DNA from: Parathalassolituus penaei
Lineage (GTDB): Bacteria > Pseudomonadota > Gammaproteobacteria > Pseudomonadales > Oceanobacteraceae
Assembly: GCF_026626885.1 (NCBI RefSeq)
Contig: NZ_JAPNOA010000029.1
Span: 62,001-126,000 of the forward strand
Length of the DNA: 64,000 bases
Reading direction: 5' to 3'
The notes under the pieces were generated by a model, which did not search any database, was not told the DNA's origin, and saw nothing but the letters and a program-made list of their open reading frames with translations. Position numbers and translations under genes: made by a program. Shown here piece by piece: positions 55,183 to 63,405 of the stretch (the first letter of the stretch is position 1; each line of letters opens with the position of its first letter).

Positions 55183-55547
55183 TGGACCACGAGTTCTGGT
55201 TTGAAGGGCGCAAGCCCATCGCCAGCGTGGGTGATGATCTGGCGGCGTTTGGTATCTGGTTGACCGACGAAATCGGTGACGACCTCAAACACCTGCGCGC
55301 CCTGATCACCACCACCGAACTGTTGATGGAAGGTGGTCTGCGCGACTACCGCTGGCAGGGCAAAAGCATGCTGCTGCAACTGACCCGTCAGGAAGCCGAC
55401 GTCAGTGCTCATACCCTGTATCAGGATGAAGACCTGCATCTGGAAGACGAAAGTCTGTCGATTCAGGATTTCGACCAGCAAGCCGCGTGTGGCATCGAGG
55501 ATTTCCACGAGCTGCTGCTGGCCTGGAAAGACTTTATCGCCAGCTAG
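55182..55547 (+). CDS. yacL: YacL-family (UPF0231) protein
   Basis: The 121-residue protein starts at ATG 55182, overlapping the rnt stop. Its pattern resembles E. coli YacL: an N-terminal 'MDHEFWFEG', a middle 'YRWQGKSMLLQLTRQEADVSA' and a C-terminal 'QAACGIEDFHELLLAWKDFI'. It is a small acidic cytoplasmic protein of unknown function. The TAG stop coincides with the CTAG at the left edge of a MITE, so the gene is intact but its 3' UTR has been displaced. Confidence 0.8.
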   Translation: MDHEFWFEGRKPIASVGDDLAAFGIWLTDEIGDDLKHLRALITTTELLMEGGLRDYRWQGKSMLLQLTRQEADVSAHTLYQDEDLHLEDESLSIQDFDQQAACGIEDFHELLLAWKDFIAS

Positions 55548-55829
55548 GGACACTCTGAATAACTCTGCACAGCTCTGCGCGAGTGCTGCAGCGCGTGTGA
55601 GCAAGGCGACGATCGCAGCGAAATGACGAACCAACCTGGCCGGGTCCTTTTCAAGATCGGCAACACCGCTCAAACGCGCTGCAGCCCGCGCCCTTCGGGG
55701 CTTTCGGGATGGTGATGACTCGGTGTCGCCGGTTTTTGACGTAGCCCGCTATGCCAGCAAACCGGCTTCGTGATTCATCACCATCCCGATAAGCCAGAGC
55801 GGGCACCGAGTTATTCAGAGGGTCCCTAG
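55544..55829 (-). mobile_element. MITE-like element with CTAG-flanked inverted ends, copy 2 (inverted)
   Basis: CTAGGGACACTCTGAATAACTC at the left is mirrored by GAGTTATTCAGAGGGTCCCTAG at the right. It is the inverse of the element at 28373, with about 15 extra bases near the middle (GGCCGGGTCC region). The left CTAG contains the yacL stop codon. Immediately to the right (55829-55845) is GGAACACTCTGAATAAC, a solitary copy of the same end, so an older end was present at the target. Confidence 0.78.
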
Positions 55830-55845
55830 GAACACTCTGAATAAC

Positions 55846-55882
55846 AACGGCTACCCCGTTACCGGTGGTAGCCGTTTCTCTC
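55846..55882 (+). terminator. Displaced terminator of the pyrC-rnt-yacL operon
   Basis: AACGGCTACC and GGTAGCCGTT form a 10-bp stem followed by TTCTCTCTC. The weak T-run lowers confidence. It lies right after the MITE, so it was probably adjacent to yacL before insertion. Confidence 0.6.
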
Positions 55883-55956
55883 TCGCTCCGACGGGCATCC
55901 AACTCACGTCAGATACCCGCTCTCACCGTTATTCCCTCATCAGATATTCAGAATCG

Positions 55957-58900
55957 TCAGATATTCAGAATCGACTGAGTCACCTGATCCGATGTCTCGA
56001 TGGTTTTGGCACTGGCCTGGAAGTTACGCTGCGCCACAATCAGACGCACCAGCTGCTCTGACAAATCCACGTTCGACTCTTCCAGAGCCGATGAACGAAT
56101 CTGCCCCAACGACGCCGTACGAGGTGAACCAATGGTGGGCACACCGGAGTCATAGGATTCCGACCAGCCGGTAGACCCCACCGGGGTCAGACCTTCCGGG
56201 TTGGTGAAGTTGGCCAACGCCACCTGCCCCAGTGTCTGCGACTGACCGTTACTGAACTGGGCGAAAATAATACCGTCGGTATCAATCGCCAGACCGGTCA
56301 GACGGCCGGTGGTGTAACCATTCTGACTGACCTGATTCACCGAGAACGAAGCACCGTACTGGGTGGTGCCATCCAGATCAATCCTGAAGTTGGAACTGGT
56401 AGCCGGATCAGTTAACGGCAAACCACCTTCCAGCACGTTCACCGAACCCAGTGCGCCATTACGCTCACCGTCGGAATCCAGCGGGTCCCAGTTGGTGACG
56501 TACAGATCACCGGTAGCCGTGGTATCAATCGAACCATCCTGATTAAAGTACATGGTGTAACGGGCACGGGTTGGTTCGAGGTTTTGTGGGAAATCGAGGG
56601 TTGGATCAGGGTCGCCCACATCCTTGCCATCAATCATCACGTACATGGCCCACTCGGTATCACCGGAACTGCCACTGCCAATACCAGAGGTGGAAGGCTC
56701 CTTCACAAAATACTGGGTCATAACGTGCGCGTTACCCTGGCTGTCATAAACCGACAGCGAGGTCGCGTGGTTGTAAGTATCCGGGTCAGCCGGATCAAAC
56801 ACGTTCAGCACATAGGGTGAAAACTCACTGTCACTGAGGGTGCCGAAGATGCCAGACAGAGCCGGATTCGGGTCTTTCAGGCCATACCCTTCGTTCAGCA
56901 CGATATCCACCGTACCACCCACGGAAGCCGCTTTTGGACCACTGGCGCTACCGCCAAGAACCGCCGGGCTGGAGAGGTTGCTGCCCAGTACAATCAGCGA
57001 GTCGGAATCAACGCCGCTATCCATCTCCAGGGTGATGTCACGACCAATAGCATTGTTGATGACCAGATCACCGGCATCGTTAATTTCGGCACTGAACCCA
57101 GGCAGAGTGGTTTCGGAATAACTGTTAATTTCATCGGCCAGCGCCGAAAGGCTGGTAGAGGTCAGCGTCTGACCATTCAGAGTCAGCTGCATATCGTTGC
57201 CAGGACTGTTATAACCGGCGACTGGCAGTGTCATCTGGGTAGACGCGGTGGCAGTAATACCTGGTTGCTGGTTCAGCAAGGCCACAATTTCGTTGGCTTC
57301 ACTGTATTTCGGGAACAGCAATTCCGTTTCAGAACCGTCTGGAGCCACCAGGGTTGCAGTAGTTTCCGGATAACCGTTGTTCACCCCTTCAATACCCAGA
57401 GTCAGCAGATCAGAATCCGCCGGATTCACCTGCAAGGCCGCAAACAGCTCTTCATCACTGATGTCGGCACCGCTGGCGGTGATGTTGGTTACCGAAATAA
57501 TCGACTCTTCACCAGCTTCGGTGGCGCGGAATTCCAGTTTGTATTGTGGTGGTGTGGTGTTTGGCACCACTTCAGCAGCAAAGGCCTGCACACCGATATA
57601 ACTGTCAGCATCCTGACTGTTGAGCTGGGCGTTAATCGCCGATGCCATTTCCTGAACCGAACGGAATTCCTGATTCAGCGATACCACCACAGAACCACTA
57701 CGGCCTTCGGTATCCGGTGCCGGAGCGGTGAGGTTGATACGGAAACTGTTGGAGCGATCAATCTCGTCAGTACCATTCACGGTAAACAGGCTGTCGAAGC
57801 CGAGAGCCGCCAGCGCCTGAGGTTCGGCGGCGGTGGAATACAGCTCAATGCCTTCGCCAGAACCGGTATTCAGGTTGGTGAACACCAGCTGGCCCCCCAC
57901 TGCATCCACCGAGACCTTGTCGGCAATACCGGCAGCACCGATAAACACGTCAATCTGCTGCTGAATGGCGTTGGAGAGATCATCCAGGCTGGCATAGGTG
58001 CCGGTTGGAATGGTGATGGTGAATGGACCCGCTGCTTCACCGGTTGTACTGGTGACTTCCAGCTGAAATTCGTTATTGGCCAGTACCGGAGGAACGCCCG
58101 GATCAAAGCGGTTGCTGACGGCAAATCCGAGATCTGCCAGATCCAGATTCACCGACGTGGTGCTGTTATCGGCCAGCTGCACATAGTCACCACGTTCAGC
58201 TGGCGCCTGCACCTGGAATTCGATACGACCGGAGTTGTTCACAGCAACCACGTCAGGTGTGGCGGTATAGGACGCAATCTGGGCGTTGATTTCAGCAATC
58301 ACCTCGTTGGTAGTGACGCTGTTAAAGCTGGATGGAGCGGAACCGGTCCAGGTATTTTCCGACAGCACAATCGGGTAGGTAGAACCACTTCCCACTGCCA
58401 GAGTAAAGGCCGCGACATTACCGCCAGAGGCACTGAAATCCTGGGTACCGTAAATGCTGTTGGCAGTCAGATTGGCAAATTCACCGGTGGTGCTTCCCAC
58501 CATGGTCAGTGGTGGAGTAGCCGTAGTACGGGTGGTGGTTGATGTACCTGGGACACTGGTGAAATCAACGGTCAGCGGGTTGTTACCCACAAACAGCAAC
58601 GAACCTGCGGTGCCGTTCACCACGCCGGTGTTGGCGCCAAATGCAGTGTCCCAGTCTGTAGTGTTGTTGACCACAAACGCTGTGCCGGTAGTCGCACCAT
58701 AACCGGCACGGCTGATTACCAGCTCACCGTTTGAGCCTTCTGACGCCACAAATTGCTGGGAACCGAAGGTGTTGTTAAGAGCGCTTTGCACATCATCGAT
58801 AATGTCGCTGGTAGTGCCACCGGCAGCGCCCCCGGTCAGGGTAACGGTCGAAGCACCAGAGCCATCACCGGGGTCAATGTCCAGGCTGATCGCGCCATAC

Positions 58901-59574
58901 CCAGTTGCAGCGATCGTCGCCAGATCGCCTGAGAACGAGAGACTTGCTGGAGTACCCGCGGTGGTTGGTTGGCCTGCGGCCGCCAGAGTACTGGCGGTGG
59001 AGCTGATAATGCCGGAGTCCACCGAACCAATCGCAAGGCCGGTGGTAGAAACCGTGGTGCCCTGTTCCTGCAATACTTTCTGACCAGCATCGAGGTTGAG
59101 CTGAGTGTTTACCACACTGGTCAGTCGGGGGGCCTGATTGGCGACTTCAATTTGCAGATCCTTGATTACCCCACTCACCACGCCGTTAGAGTTAGCCATA
59201 AAGCCCTGCAAACGCGAGCCGTTGTTGGCAACCACATAACCTTCCTTGTCGAGCGAGAAGATACCGGACCGGGAATAGGTCTTGATGCCCTGGTTATCGA
59301 GTACAAAAAAACCGTTACCGTCGATAGCCAGATCGAGCACGTTATCGGTGGCGCTGATACTGCCCTGACTGAACTCTTGACGGATGTTCGATACCTGCAC
59401 CCCACTCCCTACCGGCGCCTTGCCACTGCCCAGCAAGGAGGTGGTATACAGGTCACCGAATTCAGTACGGGATGATTTGAACCCCGTGGTACTGGCGTTG
59501 GCGATGTTGTTACCGGTAACCGAGAGGTCTGTGGACGCTGCGCGAATACCACTCAAACCAATATTAAAAGCCAT
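55957..59574 (-). CDS. flgE: Flagellar hook protein FlgE, unusually long
   Basis: The 1205-residue protein starts at ATG 59574 after AGAGGTAAAC. The N-terminal rod motif is 'LSGIRAASTDLSVTGNNIANASTTGFKSSRTEF'. The conserved C-terminus is 'LEESNVDLSEQLVRLIVAQRNFQASAKTIETSDQ'. FlgE polymerises into the flexible hook; E. coli FlgE has about 400 residues. Here a ~750-residue Thr/Ser/Gly/Asp-rich region is inserted, with several repeated short modules that look like surface-exposed hook domains. Long hook proteins occur in some marine bacteria. It is the last gene of the flgBCDE block. Confidence 0.95.
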   Translation of the reverse strand: MAFNIGLSGIRAASTDLSVTGNNIANASTTGFKSSRTEFGDLYTTSLLGSGKAPVGSGVQVSNIRQEFSQGSISATDNVLDLAIDGNGFFVLDNQGIKTYSRSGIFSLDKEGYVVANNGSRLQGFMANSNGVVSGVIKDLQIEVANQAPRLTSVVNTQLNLDAGQKVLQEQGTTVSTTGLAIGSVDSGIISSTASTLAAAGQPTTAGTPASLSFSGDLATIAATGYGAISLDIDPGDGSGASTVTLTGGAAGGTTSDIIDDVQSALNNTFGSQQFVASEGSNGELVISRAGYGATTGTAFVVNNTTDWDTAFGANTGVVNGTAGSLLFVGNNPLTVDFTSVPGTSTTTRTTATPPLTMVGSTTGEFANLTANSIYGTQDFSASGGNVAAFTLAVGSGSTYPIVLSENTWTGSAPSSFNSVTTNEVIAEINAQIASYTATPDVVAVNNSGRIEFQVQAPAERGDYVQLADNSTTSVNLDLADLGFAVSNRFDPGVPPVLANNEFQLEVTSTTGEAAGPFTITIPTGTYASLDDLSNAIQQQIDVFIGAAGIADKVSVDAVGGQLVFTNLNTGSGEGIELYSTAAEPQALAALGFDSLFTVNGTDEIDRSNSFRINLTAPAPDTEGRSGSVVVSLNQEFRSVQEMASAINAQLNSQDADSYIGVQAFAAEVVPNTTPPQYKLEFRATEAGEESIISVTNITASGADISDEELFAALQVNPADSDLLTLGIEGVNNGYPETTATLVAPDGSETELLFPKYSEANEIVALLNQQPGITATASTQMTLPVAGYNSPGNDMQLTLNGQTLTSTSLSALADEINSYSETTLPGFSAEINDAGDLVINNAIGRDITLEMDSGVDSDSLIVLGSNLSSPAVLGGSASGPKAASVGGTVDIVLNEGYGLKDPNPALSGIFGTLSDSEFSPYVLNVFDPADPDTYNHATSLSVYDSQGNAHVMTQYFVKEPSTSGIGSGSSGDTEWAMYVMIDGKDVGDPDPTLDFPQNLEPTRARYTMYFNQDGSIDTTATGDLYVTNWDPLDSDGERNGALGSVNVLEGGLPLTDPATSSNFRIDLDGTTQYGASFSVNQVSQNGYTTGRLTGLAIDTDGIIFAQFSNGQSQTLGQVALANFTNPEGLTPVGSTGWSESYDSGVPTIGSPRTASLGQIRSSALEESNVDLSEQLVRLIVAQRNFQASAKTIETSDQVTQSILNI

Positions 59575-59618
59575 GTTGTTTACCTCTTACTGAGCCTTTC
59601 ATGTTGCCGGGCAACATC

Positions 59619-59688
59619 CAATTCGGAGCATTCAATTCGGAGCATTCAATTCGGAGCATTCAATTCGGAGCATTCAATTCGGAGCATC
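59619..59688 (-). repeat. 14-bp tandem repeat between flgD and flgE
   Basis: Five exact-period copies of CAATTCGGAGCATT begin at 59619, 59633, 59647, 59661 and 59675. The array lies in the flgD-flgE spacer 45 bp upstream of the flgE start, so length change would alter the spacer but no protein. Confidence 0.95.
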
Positions 59689-59757
59689 CTGTCTGAAACA
59701 TCCGGTTCGATCGTTCTGTAAACGCCTGCAAAGCGCGTTACTCACGGCATAGCCGGG

Positions 59758-60555
59758 TTACTCATCGAGAATCTGCGATACCTGATCAAGGCTGGCGCGC
59801 TGGCCACCGGTCAGGTTAAGTGTGACCTGACCGGAGGAACTCAGGGTCACGCTGTCGACACGAGAACTCATCTGCATATCCAGCTGTTCGGTCTGGCCAG
59901 CCACCGTGCCCGTCACCACAAACTGGTATTCGCCGGGATCGTAGGGAATCGGCACCGGATCACCGTTGCTGTCGAGTACCTGATCACCGTTTTCATCGGT
60001 GTAGTATTCCTGGCGGTTCAGCGCCGACACGTCGATGTCCTGGATTTCACCGTCCACCATCAGGTTGATACCGTCCCAGCGGATCGACAAAGGCCCACTG
60101 GCGTGGTTACCCAGATCAAACTGCTCCAGCACCTGACCACTGGCATCGGTAATGCTGAGCTGCATATTGCTGGCGCTGGAAGGCACCTCGGAATAGCCGC
60201 TGACCACTCCGCCGTTTAGTAACAGCCCGGTGGTATTGCCTTCAACAATCACCGACTGCCCCACCAGACTGGAGGCCTGCAAGGCCGAATAGGAAGAAAA
60301 CTCGGACGCCATGCTTTCCGATGTGGTGTTGAGCTTGTCGAGCCCCTCCACCTGGGAGAACTGCGCCAGCTGTGCCACAAACGCCTGGTTATCCTGCGGG
60401 TCCAGCGGGTTCTGGTTGTTCAGCTGAGCCACCATCAGCTCCAGAAAGGCATCACGACCCAGCGCGTTGTCGGCGGTCTGGGCCTGGACCGAGCTGCTGT
60501 TTTCACTGCGGTATTGGTCCAGCGCACTGCTGGACGTTACATCACCAATTGCCAT
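59758..60555 (-). CDS. flgD: Flagellar hook-capping protein FlgD
   Basis: The 265-residue protein starts at ATG 60555 after GGGGAG. The N-terminal segment 'LGRDAFLELMVAQLNNQNPLDPQDNQAFVAQLAQFSQVEGL' is characteristic. The C-terminal tudor/FlgD-Ig region includes 'GPLSIRWDGIN'. FlgD caps the growing hook and helps FlgE assemble. A ~30-residue Asp/Gly-rich insertion (around 'YTDENGDQVLDSNGDPV') may bind Ca. Confidence 0.95.
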   Translation of the reverse strand: MAIGDVTSSSALDQYRSENSSSVQAQTADNALGRDAFLELMVAQLNNQNPLDPQDNQAFVAQLAQFSQVEGLDKLNTTSESMASEFSSYSALQASSLVGQSVIVEGNTTGLLLNGGVVSGYSEVPSSASNMQLSITDASGQVLEQFDLGNHASGPLSIRWDGINLMVDGEIQDIDVSALNRQEYYTDENGDQVLDSNGDPVPIPYDPGEYQFVVTGTVAGQTEQLDMQMSSRVDSVTLSSSGQVTLNLTGGQRASLDQVSQILDE

Positions 60556-60575
60556 ACACGGTTCTCCCCTGGCCC

Positions 60576-61022
60576 TTATTCACCCAGCGCCAATGTGCGC
60601 TGCAGCATCTGTTTGGCGGTTTTCAGTACTTCCACGTTCATCTGGTAGCTGCGCGACGACGACATCATGTCGGTCATTTCTTCCACCACATTCACGTTGG
60701 GGTAATAGACATAACCGTCTTCGTTGGCCATTGGGTGGTCTGGCTGGAAACGTGCTTGCAGCGGTGCATCACTTTCCACAATGGCGGCCACTTTCACCCC
60801 GACACCGGTGTCACCTTCCAGCTTGCTGAACTGGTTCTGGTCGTTCACGCTCAGAAATTCCTGCTGCATCACTTCAAACCAGGGTTTGCGGGCGCGGTAG
60901 GTTTCATCCACCGAGCTGGACGCACTGTCGGCGTTGGCGATGTTACTGGCGGTGGTATTCATGCGGATCGACTGGGCATTCATGCCGGACCCGGCAATAT
61001 CAAACACATTACTGAGTGACAT
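60576..61022 (-). CDS. flgC: Flagellar basal-body rod protein FlgC
   Basis: The 148-residue protein starts at ATG 61022 after GGAG, three bases after flgB. It has 'FDIAGSGMNAQSIRMNTTASNIANADS' at the N-terminus and 'VNVVEEMTDMMSSSRSYQMNVEVLKTAKQM' at the C-terminus, the paired helices of rod proteins. Length matches the family. Confidence 0.97.
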   Translation of the reverse strand: MSLSNVFDIAGSGMNAQSIRMNTTASNIANADSASSSVDETYRARKPWFEVMQQEFLSVNDQNQFSKLEGDTGVGVKVAAIVESDAPLQARFQPDHPMANEDGYVYYPNVNVVEEMTDMMSSSRSYQMNVEVLKTAKQMLQRTLALGE

Positions 61023-61024
61023 GA

Positions 61025-61447
61025 TTATTCTCCGCGGATGGCACCTTTAAGGCCCTTGAACTTGCTGCTCAGGAATTCAAAACTGGCGTTGTAATCGAGG
61101 CTGTTACGGGCATACAGCGCCTGTTCGATCTGGGAATCGACGGTGTTACCGTCAATGGAAGGCTGCGACGGGTTGCGATACAGCAGGCTTTCGTCAATGG
61201 TGCCAGTACCGGCAATATGGCCACTGTGAGTCTGTTCCAGCGGAAGACTGGTGGTAACAGCGCCAGCGTCCTGCTGGCGCTGTTCCACGGCCTCTTTCAG
61301 CGCTGCCTGAAAATTAAAGTCGCGAGCCTTGAATCCGGGGGTATCGGCATTGGCGAGGTTATTGGCCAGCACCTCGGCACGTTTGGCCCGTAATTGCAGA
61401 GCCTCGGAGTGATTGCCTAACGCATTATTGAAACTGATGGCGGTCAT
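61025..61447 (-). CDS. flgB: Flagellar basal-body rod protein FlgB
   Basis: Placed at ATG 61447, the protein has 140 residues; an ATG at 61456 is in frame. It contains 'ALQLRAKRAEVLANNLANADTPGFKARDFNFQ', the FlgB hallmark. It is the first gene of flgBCDE and is preceded by a sigma-54 promoter, as expected for FleQ-controlled flagellar operons. Confidence 0.96.
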   Translation of the reverse strand: MTAISFNNALGNHSEALQLRAKRAEVLANNLANADTPGFKARDFNFQAALKEAVEQRQQDAGAVTTSLPLEQTHSGHIAGTGTIDESLLYRNPSQPSIDGNTVDSQIEQALYARNSLDYNASFEFLSSKFKGLKGAIRGE

Positions 61448-61487
61448 GATAAGCACCTGCTGCCGTTAACCTTTTATATGCAGGTTT

Positions 61488-61505
61488 TAGCAACGCCTAT
61501 GCCAG
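61488..61505 (-). promoter_or_regulatory. Sigma-54 promoter of flgBCDE
   Basis: On the minus strand CTGGCATAGGCGTTGCT has GG and GC separated by exactly ten bases, a close match to the -24/-12 consensus. Transcription would start near 61479, about 30 bases before flgB. FleQ-type activation is expected by analogy. Confidence 0.82.
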
Positions 61506-61678
61506 ATTTTTTTCCTTTTGTTTTTCAACAGGTTGAGATCAACTTACCAAAATCTGACATAAAAACCGGCAAACTTCGGTATAGCAGGAGGAAGCTTGCC
61601 GCCGCCAGTGCCGCTGTTTTCACTCCTGAAACGACAAAAATCTGACACCACTACACAACCACCAGCACGAGGGACCGT

Positions 61679-62413
61679 ATGATTATTCTGATCGTTGCCG
61701 GAATTTTTATAACAGCCGTTGGTTTGACGTTCCTGATCCGGCCTTTTCGGCGTTACCAACAGCAAAAACGCCTCGACCGGATTGATGATTACCGTTTTCA
61801 CCCGGCGATTTTGCGCAAGGTTCACAAACGTTATCCGCATCTGCTGGAGGAGCAGCTGGCCCTGGTGGAAATCGCACTACGAGACTATTTCAAGATGTGT
61901 CTGCTGGCCGGTCGCCGCGCCGTAGCCATGCCATCACAAGCGGTGGATGTTGCCTGGCACGAGTTCATTCTGTTCACACGCTCCTATGAAGAGTTCTGCC
62001 AGCAGAATTTCGGGCGTTTCCTGCATCACACCCCAACCGAAGCCATGACCAATGCGGCAGAAACCGTACCCGACAGCATTCGCCGTGCCTGGCGACTGGC
62101 CTGTGCACTGAATGAACAACACCCGGCCATCACCCACCCGACCCCACTGATTTTTGCGCTGGACCTGCAGCTCGCCATTCCGGACGGCTTCCGTTATCTG
62201 CCCAACTGCAAACAAAACCCGGATGCCCAGGGCCAATACAGCGGCAACAGTTATTGCACCAGCGACATTCATTGCAGCAGTGGTTGTTCTGGTGATTCGT
62301 GGGATAACAGCGAACGCAACAGCGGTTTTGGCGACTATGGGATCGGAAGCGACAACGGTGGCAGCGGTTGTTCAGGTGACAGTTCCGGCGGATGTTCAGG
62401 CGGTGGAGACTAG
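61679..62413 (+). CDS. Glycine-rich-domain protein with N-terminal membrane anchor
   Basis: The 244-residue protein starts at ATG 61679 after GAGGG. It begins with one membrane helix (1-22). The central part, 'AVDVAWHEFILFTRSYEEFCQQNFGRFLHHTP', matches the glycine-rich domain family (PF07173-like) of bacteria and plants. The last 50 residues are rich in Gly, Ser, Cys and Asp (GCSGDSS...GCSGGGD), with eight or so Cys. Function is unknown; the Cys-rich tail might bind metal or form disulfides. Confidence 0.78.
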   Translation: MIILIVAGIFITAVGLTFLIRPFRRYQQQKRLDRIDDYRFHPAILRKVHKRYPHLLEEQLALVEIALRDYFKMCLLAGRRAVAMPSQAVDVAWHEFILFTRSYEEFCQQNFGRFLHHTPTEAMTNAAETVPDSIRRAWRLACALNEQHPAITHPTPLIFALDLQLAIPDGFRYLPNCKQNPDAQGQYSGNSYCTSDIHCSSGCSGDSWDNSERNSGFGDYGIGSDNGGSGCSGDSSGGCSGGGD

Positions 62414-62531
62414 AGTGGAGACCAGAAAAGTAAAACGTCTATCGACGTAAAATCAGGAGGTTGGGGACGGTATTTTTCAACATAGTTGTCCGATAAACCA
62501 TTAATCATGCCGCCATCGTCGCGGCCTGTAT

Positions 62532-62771
62532 TTATTCCTTCCTCACCGGATTTAGCGTCACCGTTTCCTGCCAGCTCAGATTACGGATTCTCTTCCGGCT
62601 CCAACGTTCCGGGTGTTGTTTCATCGCCATTTCGCAGATCTGTTTTCTCCGCTCCAGGACGGCCTTGTCTTGTCCCTGATGACGCTGGTCAGGTGTCACG
62701 AAGCGGATACCGCTGTGGCAGTGTTCTTCGTTGTAATAGCGAGCAAACGTCACTACCTCACCCGCGGCCAA
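62532..62771 (-). pseudogene. C-terminal fragment of an IS3-family transposase (OrfB)
   Basis: The minus-strand frame reads 'FARYYNEEHCHSGIRFVTPDQRHQG', then 'KAVLERRKQICEMAMKQHPE', 'RWSRK' and 'LNPVRKE', which is the end of the IS3-group integrase core. The N-terminal two-thirds, including the first catalytic Asp residues, are missing. It is a decayed insertion sequence. Confidence 0.85.
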
Positions 62772-62971
62772 TCACTCCACCGGGTCGTATAGGGCGGTGA
62801 CAAGTTGTCTTGCTTCATGCCTCAGGATCTCTGGCTTGGGATACCCTGCCCTGCGAGAAACACTGCCCCTTTCTGCTTCTGATTCAATGAATCCAGTACT
62901 GACTTCAGCTTCTCACTTCGACCAGTATCGCCTTCGTCAAACATATCGAGCTGAGAGCGGCCTTCAGGATG
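62762..62971 (-). pseudogene. umuC C-terminal fragment, frameshifted
   Basis: On the minus strand one frame gives 'QLDMFDEGDTGRSEKLKSVLD' and 'AVFLAGQGI', then stops; a second frame continues 'MKQDNLSPPYTTRWSDWPRV'. Together these match the C-terminus of UmuC, the catalytic subunit of DNA polymerase V. The polymerase domain is absent, so this is a remnant. Confidence 0.72.
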
Positions 62972-62999
62972 GCAATGATCTGGCACGGGATTTACGCAT
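62959..62999 (-). pseudogene. Possible 5' remnant of an IS3-family OrfA
   Basis: ATG at 62999 reads MRKSR and, after a small frameshift, QIIAILKA. This is the usual start of IS3-group OrfA (MRKSRF...QIxAILK). It runs directly into the umuC fragment, so the IS3 element seems to be broken around it. Confidence 0.4.
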
Positions 63000-63405
63000 G
63001 AGACGATCTCCTTGGTGCACTGATTATCCCGGAGAATCTCCAGTTATGAATGGCTCAGTTTTTTGGGAGGGTTGCACCACCACGTGATAACAAAATCACC
63101 AACTGTTCAGAGTTTCTAACACTCGCTTCGTCCATTCAAATGATTGAGAACGCTATCCAGACTCGGTGAAGTACTTCTGACAACTCTATTTTCCTTCCAT
63201 AAGATCAGGTGTCCGGAGGCCCCGGAAGCATCTAACGATCAAGGCATGATCAAGAATGGTGCAAGAGGATTTCTGGGCAAAAGCCGTTCAAGTCTTTCGC
63301 CACAGTAGCAGTCTCTGTATCCACTATTTATCAACCCTTTTTGATGGTGTGCTCAACATTCATCAGCGATGTAAGCGAAACATGGATTTGAACCAGGATA
63401 TTTAA
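63000..63405. other. Non-coding remnant region before the AraC-type gene
   Basis: No intact gene is seen in about 400 bp. The left part is probably IS3-derived; the rest is AT-rich and should hold the promoter of the regulator starting at 63406. A plus-strand 96-codon frame at 62797 is antisense to the remnants. Confidence 0.4.

Noticed and set aside
57265-58542. 425-codon plus-strand frame antisense to flgE
   Set aside because: It mirrors the low-complexity middle of flgE and has no family features or ribosome site.
59619-59688. CRISPR-like array
   Set aside because: The repeats are directly joined with no spacers and no cas genes are present; it is a simple tandem repeat.
62797-63087. 96-codon plus-strand frame
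   Set aside because: It is antisense to the umuC and IS3 remnants, which explain the sequence better.
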